Origin: Thiobacillus sp. | Lineage (GTDB): Bacteria; Pseudomonadota; Gammaproteobacteria; Burkholderiales; Thiobacillaceae | Reading direction: 5' to 3' | Assembly (NCBI GenBank): GCA_019459325.1 | Contig: JAIBFA010000034.1 | Coordinates: forward strand, 1 to 64,000 | Length of the DNA stretch: 64,000 bases | Shown here: piece by piece, positions 8,286-15,945 of the stretch | Layout of the letters: every line of letters begins with the position of its first letter | How positions within the stretch are numbered: position 1 is the first letter of the stretch | The notes under the pieces: model-generated | Told to the model about the DNA's origin: nothing | The model's database searches: none | Seen by the model: the letters and a program-made list of their open reading frames with translations, nothing else | Made by a program: the position numbers and the translations under genes

Positions 8286-9038
8286 CTACCACGCTGTCGG
8301 AAGAAGCTTGAGGGTCTCCGGGGAGTGTGCCCAGTGGTTAAGGGACTTGTTGAGCCGGCCGTCTGGACCGGTAAGGGTCGTGGTCGCCAGGTCCAGTATC
8401 TTCAGGCTGGCAACTGCCTTGTCCATGGCCGCCCGGTCCGATACCGGCGGCAGCTTCAGGTGCCGCGCAAGGGTGACGATCGCGTAGGAGCTAAGGCCGG
8501 GCCATGCGACCCGGGCCAAATCTTTGGTGCAGCCGAAGTGGTTCTTGAACGGGAGCCGATACTGACCGGCGGCGTGCGCCAGCAGGTCTTGCGTGGCCGG
8601 GCCATCGTACGCAAACAGAAACTCATCCCCGACGAACGATAAGAGCCCGGTCAGCGCGTCCTGGAGGCTGATCCCCGACTCGGCCAGGATCCCGCCATGG
8701 ATGCCGCTCGCCCGGATGGCGCTGGCTGGAAGGTCGTGCGCGGTTCGGACGAGGGTGGAGTGCTCCCGAACGACGATACCTCTATCAACCAGCAAGGCAG
8801 CAATCTCAAACACCTCAGCGGTGCCGGCGTCGCGGCCGGTGCTCATGACCTCAACTACGGCGAACCGGCCCTTGCGCACCACGGTCGCGGGAACCATGAG
8901 CGCGATGGTGTCCTCGAGGCTCAGCAGGCTTGCGCTGTCCTTGAGGAACGGGCGGGAGAGCGAGGATACCTTTGGAATTCGCAGCCGTCTCGTGGGAGCA
9001 GATGCTACGAGGGCTGTGCGGGGGCGTTTCTTGGTCAT
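8286..9038 (-). CDS. DnaQ/DEDD-exonuclease-fold protein, probably catalytically inactive
   Basis: Fold pattern RFAVVEVMSTG...EIAALLVDRG...FLFAYDGPATQDLL...DRAAMDKAVASLKIL; catalytic residues substituted. Confidence 0.65.
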   Translation of the reverse strand: MTKKRPRTALVASAPTRRLRIPKVSSLSRPFLKDSASLLSLEDTIALMVPATVVRKGRFAVVEVMSTGRDAGTAEVFEIAALLVDRGIVVREHSTLVRTAHDLPASAIRASGIHGGILAESGISLQDALTGLLSFVGDEFLFAYDGPATQDLLAHAAGQYRLPFKNHFGCTKDLARVAWPGLSSYAIVTLARHLKLPPVSDRAAMDKAVASLKILDLATTTLTGPDGRLNKSLNHWAHSPETLKLLPTAW

Positions 9039-9167
9039 GTGCGGTGGCGCGCGCCAGGACGTGGCGCGGAGTATTCAGCTATGCCTCGTTACGGCAATGG
9101 GGTGTCAAGCTTGAGCCTATAGGCCTGGTGCCTATATCCTCGCTCACATCCCGACCGGTCCAAATCT

Positions 9168-10262
9168 ATGCCAACGATATCTACTGAAGAGTACGTCCAC
9201 CAGCGGCGCTTAAAGCTTGGCGAATGGGTTATGGCGAGAGATCGCGTCTACTTGGACAAGCGCTTTTGGATATATCTGCGTGATGCCCGCCTTGGACGAC
9301 CGGCTCCCCCCGCTGCAAGCGTGCTGCTTGAGGCCCTTACCCTCGGCGTAAGAGAGGGGCGCCAACTTTGCCCTGTCAGCGACGTGCTTTTCATGGAGCT
9401 GATGAAGCAAGCGGATTTGAGCACAAGATCCGCTACGGCAGAGCTGATGGATGATCTCAGCTGCGGTGTCACATTGGTTTCACACCCAGAACGGGTTGCC
9501 ATTGAAGTTGAGCAGCTCTTCAGCCCGGCGACCGGCTGCGGGACGCGCCCTCGACTAGAGGCGCGAGTGTGGTCAAAGGTCAGCTACATCTTTGGCATTT
9601 CGCACCGTGACTCGCCCGAATTGACCGAAGCGCAGCGGCATACGATCCAGCAGGCTTTCTTCGAATATATGTGGAACATCCCGCTTGCGCGGATGATCGC
9701 TGACCTAGGCAAGCATCAGTTCCCTGAGGCCCCGTACCCGGGCCTCGTAAACCGCCTCAATGAAGGCAATGCTGCGCATGCGGATGAGATGCGGAGCTTT
9801 CCGAAAGTCTACAAGGACGAAGTGCACGGCGCGCTTGAAGCGGCGATGCCAATCGTTGGCGAGGTTCTCGGCAGGATGGCGGTTACCGCCGGCTATCCGC
9901 AGGAAATGGTCGCCGCGGAGCGTGATTCTTTCAACCGAGAGGTTTACGCTCTTCTGCGCGTAGCAATCGCCAAAGACGATGTCCGACGGGCCCTGAGAAC
10001 CCTGCATATCGGGGCCTCCTTGCATGCCGGCGTCAGGTGGAAGCGGAGGCAAAAACTCGTCCCCAATGACCTGTACGACTTTCACCACGCAGAAGCCGCG
10101 GTGGGCTACTGCGACGTTTTCCTCACGGATGGGCCAATGCACGCCCTCTTAGCGCAACGCCACCTTAGGATTGAGCAGGACTTTCCGTGCCGCATCATGT
10201 CGTCATGGGATGAAATCTTGGATTGGACACAGAAGTCCTCGGCCATAGGACAGCCTTCTTGA
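9168..10262 (+). CDS. PIN-like nuclease domain protein
   Basis: N-terminal VYLDKRFWIYLRDA, C-terminal NDLYDFHHAEAAVGYCDVFLTDGPMHALL. Confidence 0.6.
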   Translation: MPTISTEEYVHQRRLKLGEWVMARDRVYLDKRFWIYLRDARLGRPAPPAASVLLEALTLGVREGRQLCPVSDVLFMELMKQADLSTRSATAELMDDLSCGVTLVSHPERVAIEVEQLFSPATGCGTRPRLEARVWSKVSYIFGISHRDSPELTEAQRHTIQQAFFEYMWNIPLARMIADLGKHQFPEAPYPGLVNRLNEGNAAHADEMRSFPKVYKDEVHGALEAAMPIVGEVLGRMAVTAGYPQEMVAAERDSFNREVYALLRVAIAKDDVRRALRTLHIGASLHAGVRWKRRQKLVPNDLYDFHHAEAAVGYCDVFLTDGPMHALLAQRHLRIEQDFPCRIMSSWDEILDWTQKSSAIGQPS

Positions 10263-10417
10263 GGCTAGGCCGCCCCTGCACGACATATCTGGTCAACCAA
10301 GCTACCGGCGCCGAGCACACTGTTACAGCCGGCACGGAACCGGATGGCCAGGCGCTAGTGATCGATCAGGAGCCGTCGTTATACTGGCTCTCCACGCCCG
10401 AAAGCGACTTTCCATGA
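10223..10417 (+). CDS. Small hypothetical protein, possibly translationally coupled
   Basis: 64-aa ORF overlapping the end of the previous gene and, by ATGA, the start of the next. Confidence 0.4.
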   Translation: MDTEVLGHRTAFLRLGRPCTTYLVNQATGAEHTVTAGTEPDGQALVIDQEPSLYWLSTPESDFP

Positions 10418-11322
10418 CCACGCCACTCCTCGACAAGGCCGCCAAGCTTGTTTCCCACCTTAAGGCCATGCGGCCTGAAGATAGAGATCGCGCCAGCGAG
10501 GAGAGCATTCGTCAGGCGGAGGCAGAGCATGAGGAATTTCTAGCAGCTTTCAGCATTGGTCACTGCTATCTCTGCGGGAACCCGCTGTCCTCGTTTAGCA
10601 AAAAAACGCCTTGTCTGCACTGGCTACTCAAGCCGAAGGGGTTCAAGAAGAACGACCTGCCCGCCGTTGCGCAACGATTTGGCTTCTTCCAGGCACAAAC
10701 CTACCTTCGGTGGGTGGCCAACACCGAGGGCTTCGCCCGACACATTAATGATCTTCCGGAGGAGGGGACCGGGGGCAAGCTAATCGAGCTTACCGTCCGG
10801 TACCGAAGCTTGGAGTGGTCGTTTTCCTGTGCGGAGTCCGATTTTCTCGGCCATGCTACCTCGCAGCACTCCAAGCACCCCCATTACCACTTTCAGATGC
10901 GGATCGAGCAGCGCCCCTTCATCAACTTCAGTGACTTCCATGTCCCGTTCAAGGAAGCGGACATTGTCGGTTTAGAGGCGAAGCGCGTCGCCCCTCATCT
11001 TGTTAAGCACGCTTTTCCCCGAGGGGAAGGGATGGCCGAAGTGATGAATGAAGCTAGCCTGGATACACTCGTGTCGGCCGGCAGCACCCCCGACATCGAA
11101 TCCGAGGCCTTGGTCCATCTCAGTTCGATGGTTATGGCCGACGAGGGCTCTCAGATCGACGGCACGGAACTCTATAACCTTTTCCAAGAGGCTAAGGCAA
11201 AGGGTGTAACGGTAGCGAGCCTGTTGCATAAGCTCCAGAACACCAGCACGCGCGTTGTCGTCAGCCCGGGGTCCGGGGTGGTCGAGCAGGCCCCCCGGTC
11301 CGGCAGGAAAAAAGACCTTTAA
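10414..11322 (+). CDS. Hypothetical protein with zinc-binding-like CxxC...CxH cluster and His-rich segment
   Basis: CYLCGNPLSSFSKKTPCLHW; SQHSKHPHYHFQMRIEQRPF. Confidence 0.6.
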   Translation: MTTPLLDKAAKLVSHLKAMRPEDRDRASEESIRQAEAEHEEFLAAFSIGHCYLCGNPLSSFSKKTPCLHWLLKPKGFKKNDLPAVAQRFGFFQAQTYLRWVANTEGFARHINDLPEEGTGGKLIELTVRYRSLEWSFSCAESDFLGHATSQHSKHPHYHFQMRIEQRPFINFSDFHVPFKEADIVGLEAKRVAPHLVKHAFPRGEGMAEVMNEASLDTLVSAGSTPDIESEALVHLSSMVMADEGSQIDGTELYNLFQEAKAKGVTVASLLHKLQNTSTRVVVSPGSGVVEQAPRSGRKKDL

Positions 11323-11331
11323 TTTTTCGGG

Positions 11332-11511
11332 TCACGTGACGGCGTCACCTGGGACGCCGCGATCAATTACCGACTCATCCCTCATCGCAATCGCCTCCCG
11401 GACCACCGCCGCGGCCATCTCCTCATCGGCCGGCAGCATCATGCGCGGGATGTTCTCCCCGAACACTTTCCGATACTCCTCATTCAGGTCGAGCCAGTCC
11501 TGCTCGGTCAC
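11332..11511 (-). CDS. Small hypothetical protein (59 aa, GTG start)
   Basis: VTEQDWLDLNEEYRKVFGENIPRMMLPADEEMAAAVVREAIAMRDESVIDRGVPGDAVT; GTGA overlap with upstream ORF. Confidence 0.5.
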   Translation of the reverse strand: MTEQDWLDLNEEYRKVFGENIPRMMLPADEEMAAAVVREAIAMRDESVIDRGVPGDAVT

Positions 11512-11615
11512 TGTGACCTCGCTGCTCGGATCGCGGCCATGATCGGCGCGAAATAGATCGCCGGCCCTTCCTTGGCCGCCGCAATCACCTCTCGTAGAAA
11601 CGCCCGCATCTCCAT
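11508..11615 (-). CDS. Small hypothetical protein (35 aa)
   Basis: MEMRAFLREVIAAAKEGPAIYFAPIMAAIRAARSQ, read from sequence (below ORF-track cutoff). Confidence 0.5.
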   Translation of the reverse strand: MEMRAFLREVIAAAKEGPAIYFAPIMAAIRAARSQ

Positions 11616-11903
11616 CCCTCCCGCCAAGCTGCTCTGGCTCCATTATGGGCCATCCGCCGGCCCCCCGCGCACCGGCCTCGCGCAGGCCCTGACCGCCACT
11701 GGATTCAAACTCGATTTGAGAAATTGAAACTATCCGTTACATAATAACAACACACAATTGAAGGCTTATACAGCTATTCACGATGCAAGCATTACAAGGA
11801 TTCTATGGAAAACAGAGGCAGTAATTTGCCAATTAACCTGAACGTTAATGACATAATGCCAAAACAGACTAACCTTGTGTTATGCGCTAACATCTGCTAG
11901 TAT

Positions 11904-11916
11904 GTTACGGCGTAAC
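11904..11916. promoter_or_regulatory. Palindrome GTTACGGCGTAAC, candidate operator
   Basis: 5-bp perfect arms immediately upstream of the 11939 gene. Confidence 0.4.
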
Positions 11917-11938
11917 TTTTCGAAAAAAGGGCTTTAGT

Positions 11939-12232
11939 GTGGCGCTAACGAACGCGGAGCGGCAGAAGCGGTTCAGGGACCGGCAGCAGCTCGGCCGCCA
12001 GTCCGGCGGATCGAATCGGGTCCGCCTCGGCGGCTATGTCGCGGCCGGGTCGGCGGCCCGCCTGAAAAGCCTGGCAGCGTACTTTGGGAAGTCGCAGCAG
12101 GCGGTGGTCGAGATGCTGATCGATGCGGCTGACCTGCGCATAATGGAGCGCCTGAGAAAGAACCCGGACGACCGTCTCCTGAAGGCGTACGTTCAGGCCC
12201 GACTGCAACAGGACGGCTCAATAATCGAATAA
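11939..12232 (+). CDS. Small putative DNA-binding protein (GTG start)
   Basis: MALTNAERQKRFRDRQQ...YFGKSQQAVVEMLIDAADLRIMERL. Confidence 0.6.
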   Translation: MALTNAERQKRFRDRQQLGRQSGGSNRVRLGGYVAAGSAARLKSLAAYFGKSQQAVVEMLIDAADLRIMERLRKNPDDRLLKAYVQARLQQDGSIIE

Positions 12233-12245
12233 GGGGAGTGGCGTC

Positions 12246-12335
12246 ATGCGGCTACTGGCCGGTTTCATTCATCTCGCCGCTGCGGCGGTGATCTTCTCGA
12301 CGGTAGCCTACCCCACGTACTGCGAGCCCCGCTGA
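12246..12335 (+). CDS. Possible 29-aa membrane peptide
   Basis: MRLLAGFIHLAAAAVIFSTVAYPTYCEPR, read from sequence. Confidence 0.3.
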   Translation: MRLLAGFIHLAAAAVIFSTVAYPTYCEPR

Positions 12336-12439
12336 CCCGGCGGCCACACTGGATAAACCCCGGAGATAGACCTGATCTCACCTCGGAACACCTGCGCAGC
12401 CGGGCCGAGAAGCTCAAGCCGGACAAAACAAGGAACTCT

Positions 12440-14275
12440 ATGACTTTCACTGAACTCGCCAACTTCATCTGGTCTGTCGCCGACGATCTGCGCGGAGACT
12501 ATCGCCAGTCCGACTACGGCAAGATCATCCTTCCGTTTGCGCTGCTGCGCCGCCTCGATTGCGTGCTTGAGCCCACCAAGGACGCTGTCCTTGCCGAATA
12601 TGCCAAGCGCAAGGATCAGGCCGTCGACCTCGACGTATTCCTGAAGCGCAAGAGCAAGCAGGCCTTCTACAACACCTCCGAGTTCACCTTCGCGTCCCTC
12701 CTGGACGACCAGAAGCACATCCGCCAGAACCTGGTGAAGTACATCGGCGACTTCTCCGAGGACGCCCGCGACGTGTTCGAGCGGTTCAAGTTCATCGACC
12801 GCGTGGCCGAGCTGGACGACAAGAACCTGCTGTTCATCCTAGTAAAGAAGTTCGCCGCGATCGACATGCACCCCGACGTCGTTCCCAACGAGAGCATGGG
12901 CCTGGCGTTCGAGGAGTTGATCCGGAAGTTCGCGGAAGCCTCCAACGAGACCGCTGGTGAGCACTTCACCCCGCGCGAGGTGATCCGCCTCATGGTCATG
13001 CTGCTGTTCGCCGGCGACGACAACGCACTATCGAAGCCCGGCGCCGTGCGCTCCCTTTACGACCCCACGGCCGGCACCGGCGGCATGCTCTCCGTCGGCG
13101 AGCATGTCATCGCCAGCCTCAACCCCTCGGCCCGCCTGCGCCTTTATGGCCAGGAGCTCAACGACGAGTCCTACGCCATCTGCAAGGCGGACATGCTCAT
13201 CAAGGGCCAGGATCCCAACAACATCCACCGCGGCAACACCCTGGCCGAAGACAAGCTGGCCAGCCTCGTGTTCGACTACGCCCTCTCGAATCCCCCGTTC
13301 GGCGTGGACTGGAAGAAGGTCTACGACATCGTGAAGGCGGAGTACGAGAAGAAGGGCTTTGCCGGCCGCTTTGGTCCCGGCCTGCCGCGTGTCTCCGACG
13401 GCTCCATGCTCTTCCTGCTGCACCTCATCAGCAAGATGCGTCCGGCCAGCGAGGGCGGCAGCCGCATCGGTATCGTCCTGAACGGCTCGCCATTGTTCAC
13501 CGGAGGCGCCGGCAGCGGCGAGAGCGAGATCCGCCGTTACCTCCTCGAGCATGACCTGGTCGAGGCCATCGTCGGCCTCCCGACCGACCTGTTCTTCAAC
13601 ACCGGCATTGCGACCTACGTCTGGATCATCAGCAACCGCAAGGGCAAGGATCGCAAGGGCAAGGTCCAGCTGATCGACGCCAGCGGCTTCTGGCAGAAGA
13701 TGCGCAAGAGCCTGGGCTCCAAGCGCAAGGAGATGTCCGAGGAGCACATCGCCGAGGTGCTCCGTCTCTACTCGGACGCTGGGGAAGCCCGCCTCGCCAC
13801 CGTGTTCGACGCCGCCGGCAAGGAGATCAGCCACCAGATACTCAAGCCTGGGGACAAGGCGCCAGTTGCCCCGAAGGGCGGCAAGGTCAAGGCGGTTCCG
13901 GTCTCCCGCATCTTCAGCAACGAAGAATTCGGTTACCAGACCATCACGGTCGAGCGCCCCCTGCGCGACGAGGCCGGCAAGATTGTGATTGGCGACAAGG
14001 GCAAGATGAAGGGCAAACCCCTACCGGACGCCAACCTGCGCGACACGGAAAACGTACCGCTGGCCGAGGATGTCGAGGCGTACTTCAAGCGCGAGGTGCT
14101 GCCGCATGCCCCGGACGCCTGGATCGACCACGAGAAGACCAAGGTGGGCTACGAGATCCCGTTCAACCGGCACTTCTACATGTTTGAGCCCCCGCGCGAC
14201 TTGGCCCTGATCGATGTGGACCTTGAGGCATGCACTGACCGCATCAAGGCCATGATTCATGGGCTGGCAGCATGA
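12440..14275 (+). CDS. hsdM: Type I restriction-modification N6-adenine methyltransferase subunit
   Basis: DPTAGTGGML and SNPPFG motifs, HsdM N-terminal region. Confidence 0.95.
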   Translation: MTFTELANFIWSVADDLRGDYRQSDYGKIILPFALLRRLDCVLEPTKDAVLAEYAKRKDQAVDLDVFLKRKSKQAFYNTSEFTFASLLDDQKHIRQNLVKYIGDFSEDARDVFERFKFIDRVAELDDKNLLFILVKKFAAIDMHPDVVPNESMGLAFEELIRKFAEASNETAGEHFTPREVIRLMVMLLFAGDDNALSKPGAVRSLYDPTAGTGGMLSVGEHVIASLNPSARLRLYGQELNDESYAICKADMLIKGQDPNNIHRGNTLAEDKLASLVFDYALSNPPFGVDWKKVYDIVKAEYEKKGFAGRFGPGLPRVSDGSMLFLLHLISKMRPASEGGSRIGIVLNGSPLFTGGAGSGESEIRRYLLEHDLVEAIVGLPTDLFFNTGIATYVWIISNRKGKDRKGKVQLIDASGFWQKMRKSLGSKRKEMSEEHIAEVLRLYSDAGEARLATVFDAAGKEISHQILKPGDKAPVAPKGGKVKAVPVSRIFSNEEFGYQTITVERPLRDEAGKIVIGDKGKMKGKPLPDANLRDTENVPLAEDVEAYFKREVLPHAPDAWIDHEKTKVGYEIPFNRHFYMFEPPRDLALIDVDLEACTDRIKAMIHGLAA

Positions 14276-15543
14276 GCGTCCCTCGTTATCCCGAGTACAA
14301 GGACAGCGGCGTGGAGTGGCTAGGGGATCTCCCCGCGCACTGGGACGCCTCTCCGCTAAAGCACCTGCTTAGCATCCAGAACGGGGCTGACCATAAGCAC
14401 GTGGAGCAAGACGTAGGCTATCCCGTGATCGGTTCCGGTGGGGTCTTCGCTTATGCCTCTGATTACCTGTATGACGGGGAATCTGTTCTTCTAGGCCGAA
14501 AGGGGACGATTGATAAGCCCCTGTATGTATTCGGCAAGTTCTGGACTGTCGACACCATGTATTGGTCGAAGGTGCTGGCCGGCAACTGTGGGAAGTTTGC
14601 CCACTACTTAGCCACCACAATCCCCTTCGGCTATTACGCAACGAACACAGCCTTGCCTAGTATGACGAAGGGCGCATTGAACGCCCACGTAGTCGCGCGT
14701 CCGCCGCTCGACGAGCAGGCCGCCATCGCCGCCTTCCTCGACCGCGAAACTGGCAAGATCGACGCCCTGGCCGCAGAGTACGAGCGGCTGATCGACCTGC
14801 TCAAGGAAAAGCGCCAGGCCGTCATCTCCCACGCTGTCACCAAGGGGCTTGACCCTAAGGTGCCGATGAAGGACTCGGGGGTGGAGTGGCTGGGGGAGGT
14901 GCCGGCGCATTGGGAAGTAAGGAGGCTCAAGCGCATATCGCCATGCATCACAGTCGGTATCGTCGTTAACCCCAGCACGTTTGTGGCCGATGATGGGTTT
15001 CCGTTTATTTACGGCGGCGACATTCGGGAAGGCGTAATCGATTGGAAAAATTCCCGTCGAATTGCGGCGAAGTCTAGCGAAGCAAACGCAAAAACCCAGC
15101 TACAAGCTGGGGATCTTCTAACGGTGAGGGTCGGTGCGCCGGGCATTACCGCTGTTGTTCCGTCTGAGTGCGAAGGCGGAAACTGCGCGTCCGTGATGCT
15201 TGTTCGTCGAGGGCCTTTTAACTCAAACTGGCTATGCTATGCGATGAACACTCGGATCGTCCGCTATCAGGTGGAAGTTGTCCAATACGGCGCAGCTCAA
15301 GAGCAGTTCAACATCAGCCATGCCGTCAATTTCTGGACGCCCGTTCCACCCCGTACCGAACAGGACGAGATAGCCGCATTCCTTGCAACTGAAACCGCCA
15401 AGTTCGACACACTGGCGGCCGAGGCCGAAAAAGCCATCGACCTGCTCAAGGAGCGCCGCTCCGCCCTGATCTCAGCCGCCGTGACCGGCAAGATAGACGT
15501 GAGAGGCCTGGTGCCGGTTGCAGCCAGCAAGGAGGCCGCCTGA
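14272..15543 (+). CDS. hsdS: Type I restriction specificity subunit
   Basis: Two target-recognition half-repeats (SGVEWLG..PAHW; EQ..IAAFL..ET.K.D.L..E). Confidence 0.95.
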   Translation: MSVPRYPEYKDSGVEWLGDLPAHWDASPLKHLLSIQNGADHKHVEQDVGYPVIGSGGVFAYASDYLYDGESVLLGRKGTIDKPLYVFGKFWTVDTMYWSKVLAGNCGKFAHYLATTIPFGYYATNTALPSMTKGALNAHVVARPPLDEQAAIAAFLDRETGKIDALAAEYERLIDLLKEKRQAVISHAVTKGLDPKVPMKDSGVEWLGEVPAHWEVRRLKRISPCITVGIVVNPSTFVADDGFPFIYGGDIREGVIDWKNSRRIAAKSSEANAKTQLQAGDLLTVRVGAPGITAVVPSECEGGNCASVMLVRRGPFNSNWLCYAMNTRIVRYQVEVVQYGAAQEQFNISHAVNFWTPVPPRTEQDEIAAFLATETAKFDTLAAEAEKAIDLLKERRSALISAAVTGKIDVRGLVPVAASKEAA

Positions 15544-15941
15544 TGAGCCGACGCTACCGAGGCTACGGCGGGCGGCGCCGATCGAATAACAGCCTCGGCG
15601 GAACCGTCGGGGACGCAGCCTTCATCGCGGGCAGGCTCAGCCCCAAGTGGGCGCTGATCTTGGGCCTCTTTGGGTTTGCCGTGTTCTACTTGGGTATCCC
15701 CTGGTTCATCGAGGCACGCATCCAAGCCATGGAAGCTGCGCGCCAGAGCATCACGCATGAGGTGGTCGCCCAAGTGCTCAACCGCCGGTTCGTGCGGCCG
15801 AGCGAGTGGGCAGGGATCGCCATCCTGCTCGTGTGCACAGCCATTGCAATCTGGAAAGCGGCAATATACTCAGCACCCAATAACAGCAGTACCCGACAAA
15901 TGAGCCTTCTGGCCCGGATTCTGGCCAGATTCCTGGATTAA
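15543..15941 (+). CDS. Small two-TM protein in hsd operon
   Basis: RRYRGYGGRRRSNNSLGGTVGDAAFIAGRL plus two hydrophobic segments. Confidence 0.65.
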   Translation: MSRRYRGYGGRRRSNNSLGGTVGDAAFIAGRLSPKWALILGLFGFAVFYLGIPWFIEARIQAMEAARQSITHEVVAQVLNRRFVRPSEWAGIAILLVCTAIAIWKAAIYSAPNNSSTRQMSLLARILARFLD

Positions 15942-15945
15942 GCCT

